Part shown: positions 28,754 to 36,687 of the stretch, in pieces
Numbering within the stretch: position 1 is the stretch's first letter
How the letters are laid out: each line of letters opens with the position of its first letter
The notes under the pieces: model-generated
Seen by the model: only the letters and a program-made list of their open reading frames with translations
Database searches by the model: none
What the model was told of the DNA's origin: nothing
Position numbers and translations under genes: made by a program
Source: an uncultured Oscillospiraceae bacterium
Lineage (GTDB): Bacteria > Bacillota > Clostridia > Oscillospirales > Oscillospiraceae
DNA length: 64,000 nucleotides
NCBI GenBank assembly: GCA_934591635.1
Contig: CAKTPI010000008.1
Location: 1 to 64,000, forward strand
Reading direction: 5' to 3'

Positions 28754-28759
28754 AAGAAC

Positions 28760-28797
28760 GCCCCGGCGAATGCGGTTTGTCCATCATTCGCCGGGGC
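28760..28797. terminator. Terminator between ftsH and the M56 gene
   Basis: A perfect 13-bp stem (GCCCCGGCGAATG / CATTCGCCGGGGC) with a 12-nt loop lies between convergent genes. The T runs are short on either side. Confidence 0.8.
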
Positions 28798-28818
28798 TGA
28801 ATTTATTTGATGACGGGA

Positions 28819-30696
28819 TTACGGGAGAGCACTGGCACCGGGAATGTCCCCGTCGTATCGGATCCAGCCATACGTGTCGCCGTACTGAATATAGGCCCAT
28901 TGGATACCGCCTATGCTGTCCAGATTCCAGATGGAGACGCTGGTTCTGGCATCCAGGGTGGCAAGACTTTGGGTGGCCTCACTGGGGGCAGCATACAGCG
29001 TGGCATCCTGCGGAAGTATATAGGATACTGTGGGGCCCTGGTGGAAGACGTGATCCTCGGTATCGGGGACGGTGGTTTCGTCTTCTCCGTCAAATTGCAG
29101 CCAGCCCAGGGTGTCGCCGTACTGGACATAAGCCCACTGAATGCCGCCAACCTTCTCCACGCGTTTTACGGTGACGCTGGTGTGTGCCTCCAGCGTTATC
29201 AGTACCCGGCTGGTTTCGCTGGGCGCGTAATACAGCGGGGCTTCCTGGAAAAGAATATGCACGCCGGTGCCGGGCAGGTCAAGCGCTTGGCTTGGCGCGT
29301 CTGAACCGGTGGGCAGCATATCGCTGCCGCCTTTGATCCAGCCTATGGCATCGCCGTACTGGACATAGGCCCATGGGGTCGTGCCAATGGTTTCCAGCTG
29401 CAGCACCAGAACCTGGGTTTCGGCCTCCAGGGTCAGCATGGCCGGGCTGGTCTCACTGGGAGACCGGCGCAGTGCGGTTTCTTCGGGAATGACGTAGAGA
29501 ACAGGGTTAAGAACGGTAAAGTGACCGGTTTTCCCAGCAAGGGCGTCTGCTTCAGACCACTGAGGAAGGGATGCGTCAGTGCTTTCGGAATCGCGGAGAA
29601 TCCAGCCTGTACGCTCATCAGAGCATTGCACGTAGGCCCAGCTGCGCTGACCAATGGTTTCGGCACGCAGCACCGTTACCGTGGTGCCTGCCTCCAGTGT
29701 GGCAAGCACCCGGGAAGTCTCGCTGGGGGAAACGTAGAGGGCGCATGTACTGGGCAGCGTTTCGGCCGGTACATCCTGGGCAGCAGGGCTGCTGTGGGAT
29801 ACGGTTTCTGCCTGCACCGGATCGGTGAGCAGACCGACGGCCAGGCTGACGCACAGCACGGCAGCAGCAAGCACCATCCAGAATTTGGGCTTACGGTAGC
29901 GCAGCACCCCTCGAATCCGCTGCTTGACCCCTACCTCGCCAAAAGCCAGCGGGCAGGCGGCAATGGAGCTGCGGGGAATACTGCAGGCCAGCAGGGCGGC
30001 GGAGTAGTGCTTTTTTCCGGCACCGTCCAGGTTATGAATCACCGCTTCGTCGCAGGCCTGCTCCATGTCCCGGCAGAACAGCACATAGGCCAGCCAGCAC
30101 AGGGGATTGAACCAGTAAACGGCCAGCAGGCAGTAGCCAAGGGGCTTCCAGAGATGATCGCCCCGGCGCAAATGAGCCCGCTCGTGAGAGAGAATGCAAT
30201 CCCGCAGCTGTGGATCCATGGCGGAGGGCAGATAGATTTTGGGCCGGACAATGCCCAGCACGAAGGGGGAGCGGATGTTGTCGCAGAGGTACACATTGCC
30301 CGCCTCCCGCAGGAAGACCCGCACCCGGCGGTGGAGGCGAATGGAGCTGACCAGTGCGTAAAGCGCCATGATGGCCACGCCGGCGGCCCATACCCAGGGC
30401 AGCACATCCAGCCAGGAGAAGGCCGGGGCGGCGGACGGTGCTTGCGCGGCGGCAGCGGGAAGCGCTGCCGGATTGTTTTCAAAGAGAACCGCCGGGGCGG
30501 CAATGGGCTGCGGCACCAGGCTCACCCGGCTTTCCAGGGAGAAGGGCAGCATCAGCCGTACCCCTACCAGCGCCCACAGCAGGCAGGAGAATCGCCGGGG
30601 CACCTTGCGCAGCAGCGGCCGTAAGAGAATCAGAAGCAGGGTCATCCACCCGGCCGTCAGACTAAGCCGGGCAACCTGGTAGAGCAGTGCGTTCAT
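28819..30696 (-). CDS. BlaR1/MecR1-like M56 metalloprotease with four SH3-like repeats
   Basis: 625-residue membrane protein. The N-terminal half has four membrane segments (about 10-30, 38-52, 96-118, 272-292) and the cytosolic M56 zinc site H171-E-R-A-H175 with MEQACDEAV near residue 212. This matches sensors that cleave their BlaI repressor. In place of a penicillin-binding sensor domain, the extracellular half carries four bacterial SH3-like repeats at about 312-365, 410-462, 490-540 and 570-618. Each has a P-S-E-T/A core and a W-A-Y-x-Q-Y-G-D-x-x-G-W type ending. SH3-like repeats often bind peptidoglycan, so a wall-sensing role is inferred. Its start overlaps blaI by 4 bases. Confidence 0.88.
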   Translation of the reverse strand: MNALLYQVARLSLTAGWMTLLLILLRPLLRKVPRRFSCLLWALVGVRLMLPFSLESRVSLVPQPIAAPAVLFENNPAALPAAAAQAPSAAPAFSWLDVLPWVWAAGVAIMALYALVSSIRLHRRVRVFLREAGNVYLCDNIRSPFVLGIVRPKIYLPSAMDPQLRDCILSHERAHLRRGDHLWKPLGYCLLAVYWFNPLCWLAYVLFCRDMEQACDEAVIHNLDGAGKKHYSAALLACSIPRSSIAACPLAFGEVGVKQRIRGVLRYRKPKFWMVLAAAVLCVSLAVGLLTDPVQAETVSHSSPAAQDVPAETLPSTCALYVSPSETSRVLATLEAGTTVTVLRAETIGQRSWAYVQCSDERTGWILRDSESTDASLPQWSEADALAGKTGHFTVLNPVLYVIPEETALRRSPSETSPAMLTLEAETQVLVLQLETIGTTPWAYVQYGDAIGWIKGGSDMLPTGSDAPSQALDLPGTGVHILFQEAPLYYAPSETSRVLITLEAHTSVTVKRVEKVGGIQWAYVQYGDTLGWLQFDGEDETTVPDTEDHVFHQGPTVSYILPQDATLYAAPSEATQSLATLDARTSVSIWNLDSIGGIQWAYIQYGDTYGWIRYDGDIPGASALP

Positions 30697-31064
30697 TTTG
30701 ATTCCTCCTTGTCAAATGCATCCAGCATTTGCCGGATGTCGTCCAGATCCCGCTGGGAGAGGGGTTTCCCGACGGTAAAGGCGGCAATAAAGGCGGGCAG
30801 AGAACCGTCAAAGGTCTCCTCCACAAATTTTTGGCTTTGGCGGGCGCTGTATTCCTGCTTGGTCACCAGTGCGGTGACGGTGCCGCCGTCGTTCTGGAAC
30901 AGGCCCCTTTCACACAGTTTTTTGAGTACGGTGTAAGTGGTGGATTTCTTCCATTCCAGCTGATCGGCACAGCGCCGTACCAGCTCTCCGGAACTCAGCG
31001 GTGCATTTTCCCAAATGATGTCGGCAAAACGTGCCTCCACTGCGCCCAATCGAATATCGTCCAT
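30693..31064 (-). CDS. BlaI/MecI/CopY family transcriptional repressor
   Basis: 123-residue winged-helix protein. The N-terminal half LGAVEARFADIIWENAPLSSGELVRR with KKSTTYTVLKKLCERGLF matches the BlaI family recognition helix. The C-terminal half (about 80-123) is the dimerisation region and the usual site of cleavage by the M56 partner. AGGAGG lies 8 bases before the ATG. The ATGA overlap with the M56 gene indicates a coupled two-gene sensor/repressor unit, probably autoregulated from the palindrome at 31092-31103. Confidence 0.92.
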   Translation of the reverse strand: MDDIRLGAVEARFADIIWENAPLSSGELVRRCADQLEWKKSTTYTVLKKLCERGLFQNDGGTVTALVTKQEYSARQSQKFVEETFDGSLPAFIAAFTVGKPLSQRDLDDIRQMLDAFDKEESK

Positions 31065-31091
31065 TTGGCTTTCCTCCTGTCTGGTCTATTA

Positions 31092-31139
31092 CTAATCGAC
31101 TAGCACCATTAGCCTATCATGAATAGACCGAAATGTCAA
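31092..31139 (-). promoter_or_regulatory. blaI-type promoter and candidate operator
   Basis: On the minus strand a perfect TTGACA is followed after 17 bp by a weak TAGGCT. Just downstream lies a near-palindrome CTAATCGACTAG (31092-31103), inside a wider CTAAT...ATTAG inverted repeat reaching 31112. Its place over the transcription start fits a repressor site for the BlaI-like protein. Confidence 0.6.
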
Positions 31140-31204
31140 TAAAAAATGCGGACAAAAAATAAAATGTCCGCAAAGAATGTAAAATGCCGTCTGTTGCATA
31201 GAAC

Positions 31205-31490
31205 CATTTAAAATCCAAGGACTGTAGGGGAGGATATTCTCCCCCACAGGGCAGTGTGTCAAAAAAGCCTCGCAGAGTTTGCCGACGGAAGTCGGCAAAT
31301 AAACTAAGATCATTTTCCGTCGGGGCATGTACCTGATGGAAAATACATCTCAGGCTGCAAGTGTGCGAGTTGTTCGCCTACGGCAAACAACTCGTGCGCG
31401 CAGCAGACTGCGAAAGTTTGTCGGGAAAGCCCGCAAGGGGTTTTTCGACAGTCTGGACTGTAGGGGAGGATATTCTCCCCTACAGGGATA
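31205..31490. repeat. Cluster of palindromic repeats in a 437-bp gene-free gap
   Basis: The gap between blaI and the hemolysin III gene has no gene. A 33-bp unit occurs twice (31219-31251 and 31455-31487, one mismatch); copy two is a perfect CTGTAGGGGAG-GATATT-CTCCCCTACAG hairpin. Between them lie TTTGCCGAC-GGAA-GTCGGCAAA (31278-31299), a stem built on CGAGTTGTT/AACAACTCG (31366-31397), and a CAGACTG/CAGTCTG inverted repeat (31404-31455). The layout recalls REP/BIME-like or MITE-like intergenic repeats. No transposase is present. Confidence 0.8.
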
Positions 31491-31501
31491 AGAGGGCCCA
31501 A

Positions 31502-32182
31502 TTACACCGCGTAGAGGAGGACGGCGAAGAATTGGAGAACGCTGCCCAGAACCACAAAGATGTGGAACACGGAGTGCATCCAGTGCTTCCTGGAGCCGAT
31601 GCCGTACAGCACGGCTCCCACCGTGTAGGCAATTCCGCCCCACAGCAGAAACAGAAAGCCCGGGCGGGTCAGGACGTCATAGGTCTGCCGGGCAAAGGGG
31701 ATAATGGCCCAGCCAAGACCAATGTAGCAGATCATGGAAATAACGTTGTATTTTTTCAGGTCGATGGCGGTGAGCACCGTGGCAATGGATGCGACTACCC
31801 ATTCGAAGAAAAACAGGCCCCAGCCCAGCTTGGGATATACCGGCCGCAGGGCCGACAGCGCCATTACGGTGTAGGTGCCGGCAATGAGAAAGTAGATGGT
31901 GCAGTGATCCACCACCTGCATGACCTTCTTTGCCATGCCCGGCTTCAACCCGTGATACACGCTGGAAACGGTGTACAGCGCCACCATACTCACGCCGTAA
32001 ATGGCAGAGGAGACGATGCCGTACCGGTTCCGGTGCAGCGCGGCGAATACGACGCACAGCGCCAGCGCGGCCACGGCGAAAACACCGCCCACGATGTGGG
32101 TGACAGTGTTCATAATTTCCTCTCCGCGGGTGTAGTCCGGCAGCACCCGGTCGCATAATTTTGTCCTGCTTACTCTGGTCAT
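31502..32182 (-). CDS. Hemolysin III family (PAQR-like) membrane protein
   Basis: 226-residue protein with seven hydrophobic segments. The family pattern YTRGEEIMNTVTHIVGG opens it, SSVYHGL lies after the second helix, and the late His pair (WMHSVFHIFVVLG) completes a set of likely metal ligands (inference from PAQR relatives). Despite the name, haemolysis is shown for few members. The ATG with AGGAGG 8 bases upstream was chosen; the longer open frame adds 58 unsupported residues. A TATAAT on the minus strand at 32216-32221 may be its -10, but no good -35 was found. Confidence 0.9.
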   Translation of the reverse strand: MTRVSRTKLCDRVLPDYTRGEEIMNTVTHIVGGVFAVAALALCVVFAALHRNRYGIVSSAIYGVSMVALYTVSSVYHGLKPGMAKKVMQVVDHCTIYFLIAGTYTVMALSALRPVYPKLGWGLFFFEWVVASIATVLTAIDLKKYNVISMICYIGLGWAIIPFARQTYDVLTRPGFLFLLWGGIAYTVGAVLYGIGSRKHWMHSVFHIFVVLGSVLQFFAVLLYAV

Positions 32183-32337
32183 TGTGTTTGCCTCCTGGCA
32201 TCTTGGTTTGCCTTTATTATAGCCGGACTGCCCACAAATGCACCCTAAAGTGTCCTGTTTGCCCTCTCCTGTCCCTAGTAGAGCCGTTCTACTGCCGGTA
32301 GAGAGCCATTCTCTTGGGCGATAAGCACAAAAACCAG

Positions 32338-32366
32338 TTGACAAATTGTGCAGCATCCACTAAAAT
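32338..32366 (+). promoter_or_regulatory. SigA-type promoter of lysA
   Basis: TTGACA, 17 bp and TAAAAT lie 69 bases before lysA. The short leader holds no lysine riboswitch. An inverted repeat AGTAGA/TCTACT at 32277-32293 lies 45 bases upstream of the -35. Confidence 0.85.
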
Positions 32367-32435
32367 GAATCGAAAATACACCTGTACTGCTCCTGAGGAC
32401 ACAGGCGCACGGCCAGAAGAGAGAGGACACCCGCT

Positions 32436-33698
32436 ATGAAGAAAACCGCATTTCTCACCCTGGATAAGGCCAGAGAAATCACGGCTCAGATCCCAACCCC
32501 CTTCCATATTTATGACGAGGCAGGCATTCGCGCCAACGCCCGTGCCCTGCAAAAGGCCTTTGCCTGGAACAAGGGCTTCCGGGAGTTCTTTGCCGTCAAG
32601 GCAACACCGAATCCTTATATTCTGAAGATCCTTCAGGAGGAGGGCTGCGGCTGCGACTGCGCCACCTATACAGAGCTGCTTCTGGCGGAGGCGGTGGGCA
32701 TCACCGGACACGATGTGATGTTCTCCTCCAATGTTACCCCAAAGAAGGATATGCAGAAGGCCCGGGAGATGGGCGTGTACATCAACCTGGATGACGCGAC
32801 TCATGTGGATTTCCTGGCGGCTCTTGGCCCTGTACCGGAGACGGTGTGCCTGCGCTATAATCCCGGCGGCTCCTTCAGCCTTGGCAATACCATTATGGAT
32901 ATGCCCCGGGACGCCAAATACGGTATGACGGAGGATCAGATGGCCGGTGCCATTACCCGGCTCCAGAAGCTGGGCACAAAACATTTCGGCATCCACGCTT
33001 TTTTGGCCTCCAACACCACCACGAATGAATATTATCCGGAACTGGCCAGCCAGCTTTTCCGTTTGGCAGTGCGGTTGCGCAATGCCACCGGGGCGGACTT
33101 CCGGTTTATCAACCTCTCCGGCGGCATTGGTGTGGACTACCGGCCGGAACAGCCCAGCTGTGACATTCAAACCATCGGCGATGGGGTGCGGCTGCGCTAT
33201 GAGCAGATCATGACCCCGGCGGGAATGGGGGATGTGGCGATCTTTACGGAGTTGGGCCGCTTCATGCTGGCTCCTTTTGGACACCTGGTTTCCACGGTGC
33301 TGCACCAGAAGCACATCTACCGGGAATATGTAGGCCTGGATGCCTGCGCGGCGGATCTGATGCGCCCGGCCATGTACGGCGCGTATCACCACATCACCGT
33401 CCTGGGGAAGGAGGATGCCATTCTTGACCACGTGTATGATGTGATCGGCGGCCTGTGTGAGAACAACGACAAATTTGCAATTGAGCGCAGCCTGCCCCAG
33501 ATCAATGTGGGGGATATTGTAGTGATCCACGACACCGGTGCCCACGGCTATTCCATGGGCTATAATTACAACGGTAAGCTCCGGTCTGCCGAGGTGCTGC
33601 TGAAGGAGGACGGTTCCTTCCGGCTTATCCGCCGCGCTGAGACCCCCATGGACTATTTTGCCACATTGGACATGACTGAGTTCCAGTTCCATAATTGA
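32436..33698 (+). CDS. lysA: Diaminopimelate decarboxylase
   Basis: PLP enzyme that forms L-lysine from meso-diaminopimelate. The 420-residue protein follows the alanine-racemase-like barrel plan: the PLP lysine is in EFFAVKATPNP (about residue 55), then CDCATYTELLLAEAVG, a Gly loop LSGGIGVDYRP and the C-terminal HDTGAHGYSMGYNYNGK that supplies active-site residues across the dimer. LDACAADLMRPAMYGAYHH is also typical. It stands alone between its own promoter and the CBS gene, with no other lysine gene nearby. Related fold III decarboxylases cannot be wholly excluded, but the C-terminal motifs favour LysA. Confidence 0.9.
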   Translation: MKKTAFLTLDKAREITAQIPTPFHIYDEAGIRANARALQKAFAWNKGFREFFAVKATPNPYILKILQEEGCGCDCATYTELLLAEAVGITGHDVMFSSNVTPKKDMQKAREMGVYINLDDATHVDFLAALGPVPETVCLRYNPGGSFSLGNTIMDMPRDAKYGMTEDQMAGAITRLQKLGTKHFGIHAFLASNTTTNEYYPELASQLFRLAVRLRNATGADFRFINLSGGIGVDYRPEQPSCDIQTIGDGVRLRYEQIMTPAGMGDVAIFTELGRFMLAPFGHLVSTVLHQKHIYREYVGLDACAADLMRPAMYGAYHHITVLGKEDAILDHVYDVIGGLCENNDKFAIERSLPQINVGDIVVIHDTGAHGYSMGYNYNGKLRSAEVLLKEDGSFRLIRRAETPMDYFATLDMTEFQFHN

Positions 33699-33834
33699 CC
33701 AAAATCAAAGCAAAAACATGAGAATGTATGATTTCTTTTAAGAGATTGTAAATAATGAACAAATACAGCACCTGATTTTTGGGGATTGCACAGCGAAAAT
33801 AACAAATAAAATTCATGTTTTTTCGTTCCGGCTG

Positions 33835-33843
33835 TGTTATAAT
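33835..33843 (+). promoter_or_regulatory. Extended -10 promoter of the CBS gene
   Basis: TG-T-TATAAT lies 50 bases before the CBS gene, without a recognisable -35. The preceding gap (33699-33834) is A+T-rich, with no gene and no clear lysA terminator. Confidence 0.6.
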
Positions 33844-33892
33844 GAAAACACGGAACACCGGGTACATCCGGCAGCCGAGAAGGAGAACCGAC

Positions 33893-34306
33893 ATGAACAA
33901 CATCCTGTTTTTTTTACTGCCGAAAGCCATGTGTGCTTTCTTGTATGACGACTATACCGTTCGCCAAGCACTGGAAAAAATGGAATCCGCCGGGTTCCAG
34001 GCTTTGCCCATTCTCAACCGCCGGGGAGAGTACCGGGGTACCCTGACGGAAGGTGACCTGCTCTGGGCCATGAAAAATGTGTGCTATATGGATATGCGTC
34101 AGGCGGAGGCTCACCGCATTATGGAGATCTATCGCCGTAAGGACAACGTCCCGGTTCGGGTCACCACCTCCATGCACGAGCTGATTGACCGGGCCTCTAC
34201 CCAGAATTTTGTCCCCGTAGTGGACGACAAGGATGCCTTTATCGGCATCGTCAAGCGCTCCTCCATTGTTCAGTACTGCAAGCAGACCCTGTTCCCGGAG
34301 GACTAA
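33893..34306 (+). CDS. CBS domain pair protein
   Basis: 137-residue protein that is nearly all a tandem CBS (Bateman) module. The first CBS motif spans about residues 15-70 (DYTVRQALEKMESAGFQALPIL with YRGTLTEGDLLWA), and the second spans about 80-130 (VTTSMHELIDRASTQNFVPVVDD with FIGIVKRSSIVQY). Such modules bind adenosine nucleotides; no effector domain is attached, so the partner is unknown. The start is the ATG 8 bases after AAGGAG; the longer frame starts upstream of its promoter. Confidence 0.88.
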   Translation: MNNILFFLLPKAMCAFLYDDYTVRQALEKMESAGFQALPILNRRGEYRGTLTEGDLLWAMKNVCYMDMRQAEAHRIMEIYRRKDNVPVRVTTSMHELIDRASTQNFVPVVDDKDAFIGIVKRSSIVQYCKQTLFPED

Positions 34307-34326
34307 GCTTCCCTTATGTACATGAA

Positions 34327-34366
34327 AACTCCGTTTGCACCCGGTAAAGTGGGCGCAAACGGAGTT
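34327..34366. terminator. Terminator between CBS gene and transglutaminase-like gene
   Basis: Perfect 12-bp stem (AACTCCGTTTGC / GCAAACGGAGTT) with a 16-nt loop, followed by CCTTTTT on the plus strand. It lies between convergent genes. Confidence 0.88.
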
Positions 34367-34371
34367 CCTTT

Positions 34372-35838
34372 TTATTCAAAGCTTTCCCAGTCCAGCTTGG
34401 AGCGATCCAGGGGATATTCCGCAACCCGATAGCTGCTGGGGCTGTCCTCCTGATAGAGCACAGTGTAGGTGCTCCCCTGGGGCAGCGCATAGGCTTTTGC
34501 TGCATCATCGAAGACATTGGGCAGATGCTTGCCGGGGGAGGTGTGGGCAATCACCAGACAGACGCTGCCGTAGAGTTCCTCTGCCCGCGTGCCATACTCC
34601 TCCAGGGAGTTTAATTCCAGTACAGGGAAATCCTGCTCTGGCCGGTAGTTGGCAAAAATATACCAGCTGAAATCCACAATATAGTAGTGGCCCTGGTAGC
34701 GGATGTAGTTATACACGTGCCCGCCGCCTTCCCCAATGGGATAGGCGTGGAGGATGAAGCCGATTTCCTCGTAGTCCCCCTCCAGCAGGTAATTTGCCAG
34801 ATTTGCGGCGGAACCGCAGTTGCCCGTGCGGGATTCCATGACCTCGAAGGCGCTCATGTTGTAGTGCCATTCGTTTCCGTCAATTTCCTCCGAAAAGTCG
34901 CCGCCGCAGTCGCAAATTTGGGCGGCCAGCATGTACATCAGCAGGTCACCGGCGGTTTTTACCCGCTCCTTGACCTCTTCCGGCGTGCAGTCCGGAAGAG
35001 CGTAGGCCTCTTCCACCGTCAGCGTTGTGCCGCCCAGCATCTGGGAGAGCTGATAGGCGCCGATATTCTCCGGCTTAATGTGCCCGTAAACCTGTTCTTC
35101 CCAGGTATCCAGGAATGCACCGTTTTTGTAGAGCTCCACAGCACCGGAATCCTGAGGAATATAGGTACCCTCCTGATAGTCCAGGGCAACAACGGCGTCG
35201 CCGGGCAGATAAAACAGCTGGGTCAGCACGCCGCCGGGAGCGGCGGGATCGTCCGGGCTTCCGTAAAAGGAAACCAGATCGGTCAGTTCCTTTACGTGTA
35301 GCAGGGGCGTCCCCTCATCCATGCAGTTCCCTTCGGTAAACAGCCGGCAGGTACGATCCGGAGAGTAGACATAGTAGCCATCCTCTGCCGGAATTACGGT
35401 GCCGCTGAGGACGACCCCGGAACCCTCGTCCATCGCTGCAACGATTTGCCCCATGCCGGGGTAATCATCCCCCAGAATGTGCACCGCCAGAGAATCCGCC
35501 GCGGGGGTAGACAGAAGCCCCTGCTGCCAATAGAAGAACACAAATTCCGCACCGTAGGTGCGTTGATTTTTGGGGTCACTGGTGACATTGGACCAGTATT
35601 CGCCTGCCTGGGTGTCGATCCAGGCGGCAAAGTCGGCAAAGGTGGCAATCTGCTGCCGCAGGGTTTCCAGATCCGCATCCTTTAGCCCCATTATTTCGTC
35701 ATCCGACAGGAGCCGCTTGGTAAAAAGCTCGGGCGGGTCGGTAATCAGCTGATAGGGGGCATCGGCAGCTGCGGCGGGAAAGCGCACGCAGCAGAGAGTC
35801 AGGAAGAGCGCAAGAAGCGCTGCGATGGTTTTTTTCAT
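34372..35838 (-). CDS. Secreted transglutaminase-fold protein
   Basis: 488 residues with a Sec signal peptide (KK, a hydrophobic run to about residue 19, then AAAADA). The C-terminal third has a likely transglutaminase-like triad: C341 in RTGNCGSAANLANYLL, H374 in GGGHVYNYIRYQG and D389 in YYIVDFSW. The N-terminal 280 residues match no family I know. Bacterial proteins of this fold are mostly cysteine proteases or peptidases acting outside the cell, so a wall- or protein-processing role is possible. The ATG was chosen because GAGGTG lies upstream. It starts 12 bases past the nudC-like stop and is the last gene of that operon. Confidence 0.8.
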   Translation of the reverse strand: MKKTIAALLALFLTLCCVRFPAAAADAPYQLITDPPELFTKRLLSDDEIMGLKDADLETLRQQIATFADFAAWIDTQAGEYWSNVTSDPKNQRTYGAEFVFFYWQQGLLSTPAADSLAVHILGDDYPGMGQIVAAMDEGSGVVLSGTVIPAEDGYYVYSPDRTCRLFTEGNCMDEGTPLLHVKELTDLVSFYGSPDDPAAPGGVLTQLFYLPGDAVVALDYQEGTYIPQDSGAVELYKNGAFLDTWEEQVYGHIKPENIGAYQLSQMLGGTTLTVEEAYALPDCTPEEVKERVKTAGDLLMYMLAAQICDCGGDFSEEIDGNEWHYNMSAFEVMESRTGNCGSAANLANYLLEGDYEEIGFILHAYPIGEGGGHVYNYIRYQGHYYIVDFSWYIFANYRPEQDFPVLELNSLEEYGTRAEELYGSVCLVIAHTSPGKHLPNVFDDAAKAYALPQGSTYTVLYQEDSPSSYRVAEYPLDRSKLDWESFE

Positions 35839-35849
35839 GGTAAAGCACC

Positions 35850-36665
35850 TCATTCCTCAATTCCCAGTTTAAACCGGCGCATCATTTCATTGGTCAGACT
35901 GTAGTCATCCGGCTGCAATTCAATATCCTCCCGGCGTACCCACTGGGCGTATTTCAGTTCCTGGGTGTCCATATGGATGGTGGCGTCGCCCTCCAGCTCG
36001 CAGTAGTAGCCCAGCAGCAGATCATTGGCAATGCCCCAGGGCTGGGAGGCAAAGTAGCGGATGTTTTTGACCCGGACACCGGCCTCCTCCATTACCTCCC
36101 GGGCGACGGTTTCCTCAGCGGTTTCGCCGATTTCCGTAAAGCCCGCAATCAGGGCGTTATACGCCACGCCGGTGCGGTAACGGGTGAGCAGCAGCCTGTC
36201 CCCATGTTTTACGCCGACAATGACGGCGGGCATGATACGGGGGTAGAAGGTTTTTCCGCAGGCGGGGCAGAGCATGGCCCGCTCGGCGGCGGAGTGGTGG
36301 GTTCGCGTGCCGCAGCGGCCGCAGAACTGCACGTCCCGGTACCAGTCGGCCAGATGTTTGCCGGTGAGAATGGCAAACATCTCATGCTGAGGGAATACCC
36401 TCTCCTGCCGCAGCTGGCGCACCGCGGCAAAGCGGAAACCGGCAGGGATGGAATCCACATCCGGGGCCAAGAAATAAGGTGTCCCGTCCACGGCAAACAG
36501 ATAGCGGTATGCCTGCTGCCCGCACTGCTGCACTGTGGGCAGCTGCCCGGCTTCCGTTACCAGCAGGGTTCCCTCCCGGAAGCAGAGAACGGGGTTCCCT
36601 TCCTGCGGCAATATTTCCGGATGGTATTCATTGCGCAGGGAATGGGGGAAAATATCCTGAATCAT
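35850..36665 (-). CDS. nudC: NudC-like NAD(H) pyrophosphatase
   Basis: Nudix hydrolase of 271 residues that splits NADH (and, in characterised NudC, removes NAD caps from RNA). It has the NudC layout: an N-terminal domain, a zinc ribbon (FCGRCG and LCPACG, residues about 115-135), the Nudix box GFTEIGETAEETVAREVMEEAGV and the adjacent ASQPWGIANDLLLGY, which corresponds to the SQPW motif of the subgroup. The ATG follows AAGGAGG; the longer frame begins inside the MATE gene. It sits between the MATE gene and the transglutaminase-like gene in one minus-strand run. Confidence 0.9.
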   Translation of the reverse strand: MIQDIFPHSLRNEYHPEILPQEGNPVLCFREGTLLVTEAGQLPTVQQCGQQAYRYLFAVDGTPYFLAPDVDSIPAGFRFAAVRQLRQERVFPQHEMFAILTGKHLADWYRDVQFCGRCGTRTHHSAAERAMLCPACGKTFYPRIMPAVIVGVKHGDRLLLTRYRTGVAYNALIAGFTEIGETAEETVAREVMEEAGVRVKNIRYFASQPWGIANDLLLGYYCELEGDATIHMDTQELKYAQWVRREDIELQPDDYSLTNEMMRRFKLGIEE

Positions 36666-36687
36666 GAGAAAATCCTCCTTTTCCCCC

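Noticed and set aside
31205..31490. CRISPR array
   Set aside because: Only two copies of the 33-bp unit occur, they are palindromic, and there are no regular spacers or cas genes.
32277..32293. AGTAGA/TCTACT inverted repeat upstream of lysA as an operator
   Set aside because: It lies 45 bases before the -35 and only six bases pair on each side, so chance is likely.
32344..32435. Lysine riboswitch before lysA
   Set aside because: The leader is only about 65 nt long, too short for an L-box, and has no matching structure.
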